DNA of 64,000 bases from Planctomycetota bacterium (lineage in GTDB: Bacteria > Planctomycetota > UBA8742 > UBA2392): assembly GCA_020845475.1 (NCBI GenBank), contig JADLFN010000028.1:38010-102009 (forward strand), in the 5' to 3' direction. Position 1 is the first letter of the stretch; each line of letters opens with the position of its first letter. Under the pieces are notes generated by a model. That model had not been told where the DNA came from. It saw only the letters and a list, made by a program, of their open reading frames with translations, and made no database searches. Both the position numbers and the translations under genes were made by a program. Of the stretch, positions 43,141 through 52,700 are shown one piece after another.

Positions 43141-43330
43141 GGGCGAAAGCGGCGGCACAGTGCCGACTGGGACTTCAATCCAGGCGGTAGCCGATGGCTC
43201 TACCTTTTTTCAGGCGTCATCCGTAAAAGAGCGGCAGCAGCAGGTTCACCGCGTGGACGGCTTGGGCGTCTGATACCGCCCAGAGCGCGATAAAACCGTG
43301 ATTCCGGTGGGGCACTTCGAAAGGCTGAAC

Positions 43331-44074
43331 ATGGACAATGCTCGACGCGACGCTCTCAAGGGAATGCTGGGTGGATCGGCAGCGCTGGTTGCACTGGCTG
43401 CGGGTGCGGGCGGTGTGCTTGCACAGGAAGCCAAGGCAGCTGCACCCGGCGGCGGCTCGGATTTTGGCAGGCATGAGGTGGCTGCGCTGCCCTTTGACGC
43501 AGGCAAGCTCAGGGGCCTGTCCCAGCAGATGATCTCGAATCACCACGGCAAGAACTACGCGGGCGCGGTGAAGAACCTGAATAAGACCGAAGAAGATCTC
43601 GCCAAGATAGGGCGCGACAGCGCGCCCTATCTGGTTGCCGGCCTCAGGCGCGCGGAACTCACCTATACGAACTCGGTCATTTACCACGAGCACTACTTCG
43701 CCAACCTCGGCGGCGACGGCAAAATGAGCGGCAGAATCGAGAAGCTTGTCGGCGATCTTTGGGGCAGCAAAGGCAAATGGGAAGAGAGCTTCGTGACCAC
43801 GGGCCTGAGCCTCGGGGGCGGCAGCGGCTGGACGGTGCTCGCCTACAACTTCCACACGGGTGAACTGCGCAATTACTGGTCCGACAACCACACCACTGCG
43901 CTGGCATATGGCAAGCCGCTGCTCGTGCTCGATATGTTCGAGCACGCCTACCAGCTTGATTACGGGCCCAACCACACCAAGTACGTTGAGGCCTTCTTTG
44001 AGAACATCAACTGGGATGAAGTGAACAAGCGCCTCGAAAAGGCCGAGGCCATCGCCAAACTGCTGAAGGCCTGA
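43331..44074 (+). CDS. Tat-exported Fe/Mn superoxide dismutase
   Basis: The ATG at 43331 (AAAGG upstream) starts a twin-arginine signal (N-A-R-R-D-A-L-K-G then a hydrophobic stretch to VLAQEA). The mature domain has the four metal ligands of Fe/Mn SODs: His 71 in 'SNHHGKNY', His 119 in 'YHEHYF', and Asp 201 and His 205 in 'LDMFEHAY'. The Gly-rich 'GGGSGWTVLAYN' strand is also present. It converts superoxide to peroxide and oxygen, here outside the cytoplasm, and metal loading before Tat export would fit. Fe versus Mn cannot be decided from these motifs. Confidence 0.92.
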   Translation: MDNARRDALKGMLGGSAALVALAAGAGGVLAQEAKAAAPGGGSDFGRHEVAALPFDAGKLRGLSQQMISNHHGKNYAGAVKNLNKTEEDLAKIGRDSAPYLVAGLRRAELTYTNSVIYHEHYFANLGGDGKMSGRIEKLVGDLWGSKGKWEESFVTTGLSLGGGSGWTVLAYNFHTGELRNYWSDNHTTALAYGKPLLVLDMFEHAYQLDYGPNHTKYVEAFFENINWDEVNKRLEKAEAIAKLLKA

Positions 44075-44114
44075 TTTCGCTGCAATCGGGTGCAGGCGCG
44101 TGCTAATTACTGGC

Positions 44115-45125
44115 ATGCGCCTGATTCTTTTGCTGCTGCTTGCCGCGTCGGCTTTGCCGGCCCAGGATTTTGTGGGCTCGGCCAACATTGACTGGCCCGA
44201 TCCGCAACGCGAGAAGCGCGAAAGCGCTGACGCCTGGGGTCTGTTCTCACTGCCAACTTCTATCAGCAACCGCGGCGGCGATGTTCAATACTGGCGTGCG
44301 GCTACCAAGCTCAACGCGCCCGCTTACCGGGGCGGCCGTCTGGGCATCAACGTTGACGCAAGCCTCAGCTGTCTTGGCATCGATCACAGCGAGCGCGAGC
44401 TACCGCCGCGGCTGATGCGCGCGGGCACGGGTGCCTCGCTGTTCTATGTCACGGGCAAGCAGCTACCCGCCGTGGTGGCGACCATGACGCACCTCGAGAT
44501 TCGCTCCGACTTCGATCGGCCTCGCTTCGCCGATCTCAAGTTCACGCAAGCCGCGTTTGCCATGTTCACGGTCTCGCCGAAGTGGACGCTTTCGACGGGC
44601 CTGTTCTACACGACAGAGTTTCTGCAAACGCGCCTCAAGGTGCTCAGCTATTTCCCGCTGCCGTTCTTCTCCGCCACGTGGAAGCCCGACGAGAAACTTT
44701 CACTCACGCTTGGCCTGTTCAGCCTCGCGCTCGATTACCGCCCGCACCCGCTGTTTGAGCTGCGCGTTTCGCACGACTTGCCGTTCACGCTGAACACGTC
44801 GATCACGCACCGCGTCAAAGACTGGCTCACCGTGCGCGAGTTCTTTGGCCATCACGAAGAGAGCTACAACCTCACTGGCAAACGCTGGCAGGAGTACAGC
44901 AAGGCCGAGCTCGTGGGCTGGGGCGTGGGCGCCATGCTCGACTTTCTCCCGTTCAACGGCTTGGTGAGCGCAGCTGCGCTGAAGAACTCCTACGTGCGTT
45001 TCACGTACCAGTTCGGCTTTGCGCAGCGTTGGCGGCTGTTCACTTACGACAACGACAACACGCGTGCGCTTTATGAACTCAACAGCACGCACAATTTCGC
45101 GCTGAACGTCTCCGTGGCGTTCTGA
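44115..45125 (+). CDS. Outer-membrane beta-barrel protein (DUF6268-like)
   Basis: The 336-aa product has a signal peptide (MRLILLLLLAASALPAQ). A beta-rich domain with alternating strands follows ('KWTLSTGLFYTTEF', 'KLSLTLGLFSLALDY') and a terminal Phe (N-V-S-V-A-F) gives the barrel-end signature. The pattern resembles DUF6268 outer-membrane proteins; the function is unknown. It lies 40 nt after the SOD gene and 27 nt before the radical SAM gene, so these three may be co-transcribed. Confidence 0.75.
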   Translation: MRLILLLLLAASALPAQDFVGSANIDWPDPQREKRESADAWGLFSLPTSISNRGGDVQYWRAATKLNAPAYRGGRLGINVDASLSCLGIDHSERELPPRLMRAGTGASLFYVTGKQLPAVVATMTHLEIRSDFDRPRFADLKFTQAAFAMFTVSPKWTLSTGLFYTTEFLQTRLKVLSYFPLPFFSATWKPDEKLSLTLGLFSLALDYRPHPLFELRVSHDLPFTLNTSITHRVKDWLTVREFFGHHEESYNLTGKRWQEYSKAELVGWGVGAMLDFLPFNGLVSAAALKNSYVRFTYQFGFAQRWRLFTYDNDNTRALYELNSTHNFALNVSVAF

Positions 45126-45152
45126 TGTCGCGGCGCGCGCTACAATGCCACC

Positions 45153-46202
45153 ATGCAGCCTTCACCGATTCATGGGCGCGGAGCCGCGTTCAACCCCGAA
45201 AACCGCTTCACGCAGATTCGCGTGGAATGGCAGCCACACGAAGAGGATGCGCCGCCACCCCAGACGCAATTCCTGCACGACGACAGCCAGAGCATCATCG
45301 TCTACAACGAAAGCCCGGACATTCCCTACGCCGCGGGCATCAACCCCTATCGCGGCTGCGAGCACGGCTGCATTTACTGCTATGCGCGGCCCTATCACGA
45401 ATACCTCGGGCTTTCCGCGGGGCTCGACTTTGAAACGAAGATCTTCGTCAAGATGCGCGCGGCTGAGCTGCTGCGCCGCGAGTTTTCAAAGCCCTCGTGG
45501 CAGCCGCAGGCCATCGGGCTTTCCGGCGTGACGGACTGCTATCAGCCGATTGAGCGAAAGCTGCGCATCACGCGCGGCATCCTTGAGGTCTGCGCCGAGT
45601 TCCGCAACCCGGTCATGATCGTCACCAAGAACGCACTGATCCTGCGCGACCTCGACGTGCTGACACAATTGGCCAAACATCGTTGCGTCAGCGTGGCGAT
45701 TTCGACCACCACGCTCAGCGAAGAGTTGCGCCCGCTTCTGGAGCCGCGCACGAGCACGGGGCTCAAACGCCTGGAGGCGATCGCGAAGCTGAATGAGGCG
45801 GGCGTGCCTGCGGGCGTGCTCGTCGCGCCCATCATCCCCGGCCTGAACGACACCGAAGTGGCAGAAATTCTCAAACGCGCGGCTGGGGCCGGTGCGAAAT
45901 TCGCGGGCTACACGGTGGTGCGCCTGCCGCACGCTGTGGCGCCACTGTTTGAAACCTGGATGCGCGAGCATTTCCCGTTGCGCGCCGAGAAGGTGCTCAA
46001 GCGCATCAGGGAGGCCCGCGGCGGCGCCATGCACGATCCACGCTTTGGCAAACGCATGAAAGGCGAGGGATTTGCGGCCGAGGCGATCGGCAGGCTCTTC
46101 AAACTTGCGGCTCGGCAAGCCGGCATCGGAGAGAGTAGCCGCGGGCCTGAACTGACGGCCGAGGGTTTTCGCGTGCCAGGCACAACCCGCGCGATGTTCT
46201 AA
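45153..46202 (+). CDS. PA0069-family radical SAM protein (Rv2578c-like)
   Basis: The 349-aa protein has the [4Fe-4S] motif C-x3-C-x2-C at residues 69, 73 and 76 in 'RGCEHGCIYCYARPYHEYLG'. The flanking 'HDDSQSIIVYNESPDIPYAAG' and 'GVTDCYQPIERKLRITR' are diagnostic of the PA0069/Rv2578c family. It is one of the spore-photoproduct-lyase-like radical SAM groups, and its substrate is unknown. A hairpin terminator follows the stop directly. Confidence 0.92.
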   Translation: MQPSPIHGRGAAFNPENRFTQIRVEWQPHEEDAPPPQTQFLHDDSQSIIVYNESPDIPYAAGINPYRGCEHGCIYCYARPYHEYLGLSAGLDFETKIFVKMRAAELLRREFSKPSWQPQAIGLSGVTDCYQPIERKLRITRGILEVCAEFRNPVMIVTKNALILRDLDVLTQLAKHRCVSVAISTTTLSEELRPLLEPRTSTGLKRLEAIAKLNEAGVPAGVLVAPIIPGLNDTEVAEILKRAAGAGAKFAGYTVVRLPHAVAPLFETWMREHFPLRAEKVLKRIREARGGAMHDPRFGKRMKGEGFAAEAIGRLFKLAARQAGIGESSRGPELTAEGFRVPGTTRAMF

Positions 46203-46211
46203 AGAAAACAG

Positions 46212-46237
46212 AACCGGGACACTTGCGCGTCCCGGTT
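46212..46237. terminator. Bidirectional hairpin terminator
   Basis: AACCGGGAC and GTCCCGGTT form a perfect 9-bp stem with an 8-nt loop. It lies between the convergent radical SAM gene and the giant surface protein gene, 10 and 22 nt from their ends. Confidence 0.8.
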
Positions 46238-46258
46238 GGTGTGCTTGTGCGGAAGATC

Positions 46259-49200
46259 CTATGCGTTGCGGCGGCGGCGTTTCAGCAAGAGCCAGAAGGA
46301 GGGAATGGCCGCAGCGAACCAAACGAGATTGCTGCCGCTGTCGGTGGAGCAGCCGCCCCCGCCTCCACCGCCGCCCCCGCCTCCGCCTCCAACGGAACTG
46401 CCTCCGAAGTAGCTCCAGGTCTGGGTGAGTGTGCGCGGCGGCAACGAGCCACTGGTGATGACGATGGGCAGATTACTGCCAGAGCCCGCGGCCGAAACCA
46501 GGCCTGTTACCTGCGTGCCGCCGCCGGTGATCACCGGTGTGCCGGTGCACAGCGTGCCGCCGAGCGTGCAGGTGAAGGGCAGCGTGAAGCCCGAGCCGGT
46601 GATCGTGATGGCAGTGCCGCCGGTTTGCGGGCCATTGTTTGGCGTAAACGTTGTTACGTTGAACACCACGACGCCCAGAGTGTTGGAATCAGGCGCGGGT
46701 GTTCCGAACAACACAGTCACGCCGCCTACCACTGAGACGTCGCCGGTGCTGAGTACGACAAGCCTGAATGTTTCCGGTGTGCTGCCGCCGGCATTGGCAA
46801 GAACGTTGAGGCGAACCCATACATCTGCGCTTGCGGAATTGGCCACATTCAGCGTGCTCGTGAAGTTGCACACGTTGAGGCCAGTGACGCCCGCACCGGA
46901 ATAAAGCAGTGTGTCCAGACCGGCATCAAACACACCGTTGCCGTTGTCGGCGTAGAGCTGCACTCCGTTGGTCGGGTCGAGGTGGTTCACGAAGTCGCCG
47001 CTGCCGCCCGCTGTAAGGTTCAGGCCGGTCACGCCGATGGTGGCATTGGCCGCCGTCAGGCGGAACTGCGCCAGTGTGTAACCAAACGCCGTGCCCGCCT
47101 CGCGCAACTGCGAAACGGGAGACGCCGGGCCCAGGGCCGCAGTCAGCGCGGCTGCGCCAATGATGAAAGAGGTCGTAGCCGCGCTGGGCACGCCCGAGAG
47201 TTGTCCGCCAGCGGGCGGAGTGCCCGTGACGCTGGTCAGCGCGACGTTGAAAGTGGCGCCGGTGCCGGCCTGGCCGGACATCTTGACGACCACAAAGAAG
47301 CGTCGCGAACTCTGCGCACCGAAAGCCTGGTTGGTGAGCGTGGCGACATAAGTGCCGTCGTTTCCGGCAAAGGCGGTGGAAGCAAGGGGCACAGCGAGTG
47401 TGTCCACGCCGATGCCATCGAAGGCGCCGTTAGCGTTGATGTCTTCGTGCAGCGCGAGATAGTTGAAATCCAGCGCATCGTTGCCGCTGCCGCTTGCGGT
47501 GAACGTGAAGCTGGTGACGTTCCAGGCGGCGTTGATGGTGCCCACGGTGAAATCGCCAAGCATCAGGCCCTGTCCGCCGGCGCCCTGGTCATTGGAGTTG
47601 ATCGAGGTTGCGGCCAGCGGCCCGTTGACCGTGACCAGCAGGTTGTTAGCCAGCAGGTTCAGGCCCGGAGCAGCGCCACCCGTCGGCGCGGGAATGCCTT
47701 GAGCAGCGGCGCCCAAGCCCATACCCGAGGCGGCAGTCACTTGAGAGGCGAACGTTGTATTGTTCGCGCCATTGAGGTTATACGCAACGACGATGAAGTA
47801 GCGTTTAGTTACGCCGGCGGTCCACTGGCTTTCGGCGCCAGCCAATGTGAACGTAACTGTACCGTTGTCAGCGCTGAAAGCGCCCAAGGTGTCGACCTGG
47901 GTATCCTGCCCAGATTCGTATGCCCCGCTCGCGTTGTTGTCGCGATAGAGCGATACCGAGGCGTAGTCGCTGAGGTCGTCGCCCGATCCTGTTGCCGTAG
48001 CGGTAACTCCGGTCAGAGTGTTGTTCGGGCCAGATGCATAGCCCACTGTGAAGGCCTGCAAGACAAAGTCTGACCCGCCAACAAACGCCGTGCCTTGGGT
48101 CGCCGGGCTGGCATCTGCGAAGACAAAGAACAGCGTCGTTATCACCAGGCCCGGCGTGTAAGCCGTCGGCGCGGGGACACCTGCAGCCGTCGAACCGGCA
48201 TAGCCGCCAGTGATCGCAGAGACGCGGCTTTGGAAAGTGTCGCCACCTGCCGGCGCAGCACTGAATGCGACCACAACAAAATACCGGCGCGTAGTTGCGG
48301 CCGTGAAGCTGTTATTGCTGGTCAGCGAGATTGCGGCGGTCCCGTTGTCCGCTCCGAAGTTGGTCATGGTGCCGGCTTGTGCATCGCCAGCATCGTAGGC
48401 TCCACTGGAGTTGGTGTCGAAATAGACGGCCACGCTTGCGTAGTCCGCAGCATCATCGCCGCTGCCTGTGGCTTGAAGAGACACAGTGGCCAACGTGTTC
48501 GCCGGGCCGGCAGGATAACTGACTGAGAAGTCCTGGAGCACAAACCCACCGGATGACGGAAAGGCGGTTGATTGCGTCAGCGCATTGTCGGTGATGGTGA
48601 ACGACGGCGCCTGCATCACGAGTCCGTTGATTACAGCGGAAGGCACGCCGCCCTTCGTGCCGGGTGTCTGCACTGTTATGTCGCTGATCTGGAAATTGAA
48701 AGTCTGACCGGAGGTTGCCAGAGGCGTTCCGTTCAACTTCACCACAACAAAATAAGTCCGGGACTGCGATGCGTTGAACGCCTGGGTCTGCGTGAAAGTA
48801 AGACTGCCGTTGTCTCCAGGAAAGGTTGTTGCGGCAGTGCCATACAAAGTATCGGTTCCGAATTCGAAGCTTGAGCTGGTGTTCGTGTCTTCGTAAATGG
48901 CCACCTGCGTGAATGCTTGGTTGTCGTTGCCCGAACCGGAAGCCGTGACCGTGACGCTGTTCAGAGTGGCCGATCCCTGCGAATTGGCGGCAATGGTGAA
49001 TGTGGCGGCCGAAATGCCATTTCCGCCGGTGCCGGTAGAATCGGCAAACAGCGACTGTGCGGTTCCGGTCGCTGCTCCGACTGCGAGGCCTGGACCGGAG
49101 ACGTAATACATTTCAACGCGGGCCAAAGAGCCTGAGGACTCACTGGAAATGGCCCCTGCCTGCGCCGACTGGATGCTAGCCTGATAAACGAGACGAGTGA

Positions 49201-49642
49201 TCGTAGTGGAGAGGCTCGCAATGGTCGTGTTGTAAGGCCCCGTGGGGGTGGCATAGGACATTGAAAGCGTGGTTGCGCTGGCGGCGCGACCACCAAGGAT
49301 ACAGATGAAATCACCTGTGCTGACCGCAATGTTAACCGCCACCGTCGAAGTACCTGCCACGCCTTGAATGTACGCCAGCGTTGTTCCCGTTGTGGAAGCC
49401 GAATACGCCGGTGGTGCCGCAGCGGTGCGAATGACTTGCATCCACTGGTCGCCGGTACCAACATCAGTCGGCACGCGCAGCCCCGTAATAGTGAATGAGG
49501 TGGGAGCCTGGAACCAGTAGCCGCGCGTTTGCGAGGATGTGTAAGTACTGCCATGGGCGGGCAGAGGCATCAATGTTTGCGAGCACAAACCCGTTGAAAA
49601 CAGTGCGACCGCTAGAGCCAGCAACAAGAAGTGCCTTCTCAT
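46259..49642 (-). CDS. Giant secreted repeat protein with IPT/TIG domain and Gly-Cys C-terminal sorting-like tail (paralogue A)
   Basis: The ATG at 49642 has GGAGG upstream and a signal peptide follows (MRRHFLLLALAVALFSTGLC). After an N-terminal beta domain come about six ~110-aa modules. Each has 'V-A-I-Y-x-D-x-N-x-x-x-x-x-x-x-G-x-D' (a possible Ca2+ loop), 'D-N-G-x-x-x-F-T' and 'R-x-Y-F-V-V-V-x-x-N'. An IPT/TIG domain (about 970-1075) comes next. The tail is a Gly run, C-S-T-D, a hydrophobic segment and R-R-R-R-N-A. That tail is like GlyGly-CTERM/MYXO-CTERM sorting signals, which are cleaved by an intramembrane protease. The 1127-aa product is paralogous to the next gene. Confidence 0.82.
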   Translation of the reverse strand: MRRHFLLLALAVALFSTGLCSQTLMPLPAHGSTYTSSQTRGYWFQAPTSFTITGLRVPTDVGTGDQWMQVIRTAAAPPAYSASTTGTTLAYIQGVAGTSTVAVNIAVSTGDFICILGGRAASATTLSMSYATPTGPYNTTIASLSTTITRLVYQASIQSAQAGAISSESSGSLARVEMYYVSGPGLAVGAATGTAQSLFADSTGTGGNGISAATFTIAANSQGSATLNSVTVTASGSGNDNQAFTQVAIYEDTNTSSSFEFGTDTLYGTAATTFPGDNGSLTFTQTQAFNASQSRTYFVVVKLNGTPLATSGQTFNFQISDITVQTPGTKGGVPSAVINGLVMQAPSFTITDNALTQSTAFPSSGGFVLQDFSVSYPAGPANTLATVSLQATGSGDDAADYASVAVYFDTNSSGAYDAGDAQAGTMTNFGADNGTAAISLTSNNSFTAATTRRYFVVVAFSAAPAGGDTFQSRVSAITGGYAGSTAAGVPAPTAYTPGLVITTLFFVFADASPATQGTAFVGGSDFVLQAFTVGYASGPNNTLTGVTATATGSGDDLSDYASVSLYRDNNASGAYESGQDTQVDTLGAFSADNGTVTFTLAGAESQWTAGVTKRYFIVVAYNLNGANNTTFASQVTAASGMGLGAAAQGIPAPTGGAAPGLNLLANNLLVTVNGPLAATSINSNDQGAGGQGLMLGDFTVGTINAAWNVTSFTFTASGSGNDALDFNYLALHEDINANGAFDGIGVDTLAVPLASTAFAGNDGTYVATLTNQAFGAQSSRRFFVVVKMSGQAGTGATFNVALTSVTGTPPAGGQLSGVPSAATTSFIIGAAALTAALGPASPVSQLREAGTAFGYTLAQFRLTAANATIGVTGLNLTAGGSGDFVNHLDPTNGVQLYADNGNGVFDAGLDTLLYSGAGVTGLNVCNFTSTLNVANSASADVWVRLNVLANAGGSTPETFRLVVLSTGDVSVVGGVTVLFGTPAPDSNTLGVVVFNVTTFTPNNGPQTGGTAITITGSGFTLPFTCTLGGTLCTGTPVITGGGTQVTGLVSAAGSGSNLPIVITSGSLPPRTLTQTWSYFGGSSVGGGGGGGGGGGGGCSTDSGSNLVWFAAAIPSFWLLLKRRRRNA

Positions 49643-49701
49643 CAGTTTGACCTCCGCTTCGCCAATACCCCGGATTGCCGCCCCTCGTTACCGATGTTCG
49701 A

Positions 49702-52700
49702 TTACTGCAACCCTTTTGCTGCCCTGCACCGCAAAGTCAACCAACTTGACGCAACCGCCAGCGCCAGTGCCGCAAGCCACAGCGCGCCGGTTTCGTCACC
49801 AGTGGAGCAACCACCACCGCCGCCTCCGCCGGATGTTCCGCCGCTGCCGATGGTGCCGCCAGCCGTGTAGCTGAACGTCTGTGTCAGTGTTTTGGCGCCC
49901 AACGCACCGTTATTGAGCACGACCACGAGATTCGTTCCGCTGCCCGCCGGAACTTTTAGTCCGGTCACCTGCGTGCCGTTGATGTTGATCACCGGCGAGC
50001 CGGGACACAGCACGCCGTTGATCGTCAGCGTGAGCGGGGCGAGGAAGCCTGAGCCAGTGAGCACAATGTTGGCGCCGCCCGACATCGTGTCATAGCTGGG
50101 CGACATCGAAGCAACGTTGAACAGCACCACGCTGCACAGAGCCGAAGTCGGTGCCGGCGTGCCGAGCACCGTCACGGCGCCCGTCGCATTCACATCTGAG
50201 GCCGCGGCAATCGCCGTGCGGTAGGTTTCAGGGATGCTGGTGCCGGCATTGGCCGCAAAGTGCACGCGCACCCAGACATCTTCCGATTGCGCGTTGAGCA
50301 CACTAACCGGCGTCGTGAACGTGCAGTTCATGCCCGGCACGTTGGCTGCGCCGGAGAACAGCAGGGTGTCCGTCGGTGCGCCGTCAAACACGCCGTTGCC
50401 GTCATCAAGGAACAGTTCCACGCCTGGCACTTGCAGGTGCGTAACCCAACTGCCGCTGCCGCTGTTGGTCAGAGTCACGCCGTTAACCGTGCAATTGTTG
50501 TTCGCGGCTGTGAAGCGGAGCTGTGCCATCGTGTAGCTGAACAATGCGCCGCCTTCCATGGTGGCCGCGCCCGGTGAGGCCGGGCCAAGGGTCACGGAAA
50601 GCGCAGCCGCGCCAACGATAAAGGCCGTCGAGCTTGATGTGGGCAGGCCCACCATCGATCCGCCGGTGGGGGCCACGCCTGTCATGGAATCAAGCACCGC
50701 GTTGAACGTGTTGCCGGTAACCGCTGTGCCGGCCATCTTCACTACCAGGAAGAAGCGGCGCGATGAAGTGGCGCCGACGGCCGTGTTGGCAAGCGTGGCT
50801 ACATAGTTGCCGTCGTTGGCCGAGAACGCTGTACCGGCCGTGGCGACGGCCATGGTGTCAGCGGCGTCAAAGGTGCCGCTGCTGTTGGAGTCTTCATAGA
50901 GAGAGAGGAAGTTGAAAGCCGTGGCATCGTTGCCGCTGCCGTTGGCGGTGAACGTCATGGTGTTGATCGTCCAGGCCAGATTGACGGTGGTGAGCGTGAC
51001 GTCAAGGAGAACCAGACCGATGTTGCCGGGGCCCTGGTCGGCGCTGCTGATCGTGCTGGCAGTTCCGGGCCCGTTGAACGAGACATCGATGTTGTTGCCG
51101 CGCAGCAGCAAGCCGGCGCAAGGGCCGCCCGCTGGGCTGGGCACACCCGAAAGCGTCGCGCCATAGCTGGTGCCGGAGATGCCCGTGAGCTGCGTTACGA
51201 AGGTGGTGTTGGTCGTGCCCGAGAGATTGAAGGCCACAACCACGAAGTATTGCCGTGTGGTGCCGGCCGCGAATTGCGCGTCGGCGCCGCCCAGAGTGAA
51301 GGTCAGCGTGCCGTTGTCAGAGGAGAACGAAGTCTGGCTTGCGACCAGCGCGTCCACGCCGACGTCATAGGCGCCGTTGGCGTTGGCGTCGCGGTACAGC
51401 TCAACGGCGGAGTAATGCGACTGGTCGTTGCCCGTGCCGCCGGCCGTGAGCGTGATGCCGGTGAGCGTGTTCGTCGGGCCTGAGGGATAGGCAATCGTGA
51501 AGCTCTGCATCAGGTAATCCGTGCCGCCAAGGTAAGCATTGCCCTGCGCCGTCGCGCTGTTGTCGGTGATGTTGTACGCCGGCTGCGTGATTGAAAGACC
51601 GGCGGTGTAGCCCGTGGGTGCGGGCGTGCCCGACGTGGTCGTGCCCGTGTAACCGTAAGTTGCGCCCGTGACGCGGCTCTGGAATGTATTGCCGGTCGTG
51701 GGCGAGCCGTTGAAAGCGGCCACAATGAAGTAGGTGCGGGTGATGCCGGCCGTGAACGCCTCAGAGAGCGTGAAGGTCACGGTGCCGTTGTCGGCGGAGA
51801 AAGCCGACTGAGTGTTGAGCGAAGTATCCGTGCCGACGTCATAGCTGCCGTTACTGTTGGTGTCGAAGTAGATCTGAAGCCCGGCGTAAGCCGAAGCATC
51901 GTTGCCCGAGCCCTGGGCGCCGAGCGTCACTCCCGTCAGGGTGTTGTTCGGGCCCGCTGCGTAGTTCACCGTGAACTCCTGCAGCACATAGTCGCCCGAG
52001 GCAGGGTAAGCCGTTGCAGCGGAAGCCGCGCTGGCATCGGCGAAAGTGAAGCCGGGCGCCTGGATGGTGATGCCGTTCATGGTGGTGGACGGAGTGCCCT
52101 GGATGAAACCGACGCCGGTGACGGTGCAGGTTTCAACGCGGGTGTTGAGCGTCTGGCCGGGCGTGGCGAGAGTCGGGCCATTGAGTTTTACGACGACAAA
52201 GAATGTGCGCGACTGCGAAGCAGTGAACGCCAGGTTCTGCGAGAACTGAACGATGCCGTTATCCGAGCCGAAGTTGCTGACCTCGGAGCTGTAGGGCGTG
52301 TCCACGCCCGCATCGTAGGTGCCGGCCGTGCCGCCGGTGTCTTCGTAGATCGCGACGCCGGTATAGGCCGTGGAATCGTCAGCCGTGCCCAGAGCAGCGA
52401 TTGAGATGCTCGCCAAAGTGGGTGCGCCAATGGTGGCCGTAATCGTGAATACACCGACCTGGATGCCGTTGCCGCCGCCGGTGGCATTGGCGTAAACGGT
52501 TTGCGCCGTGCCGGCCGTGGCGGACACCGTCAGGCGATCAGGGAATACCCAGTTGGTGTTGTTGCCGGAGTTAAGGCTGTCGCCCTGGGCATTGATCGAG
52601 TTGGTGGCCACGGAATCCTGCACGTCAACCGCGCTCACGTTTTCCGTGCCCGCGTCATTGATGTTCCACACTGAACTGGTACTGGTGCTGCGCAAAATGA

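Noticed and set aside
46330..46400. Poly-G/C tract as a phase-variable switch
   Set aside because: The run encodes Gly with mixed codons, not a mononucleotide tract long enough for slippage.
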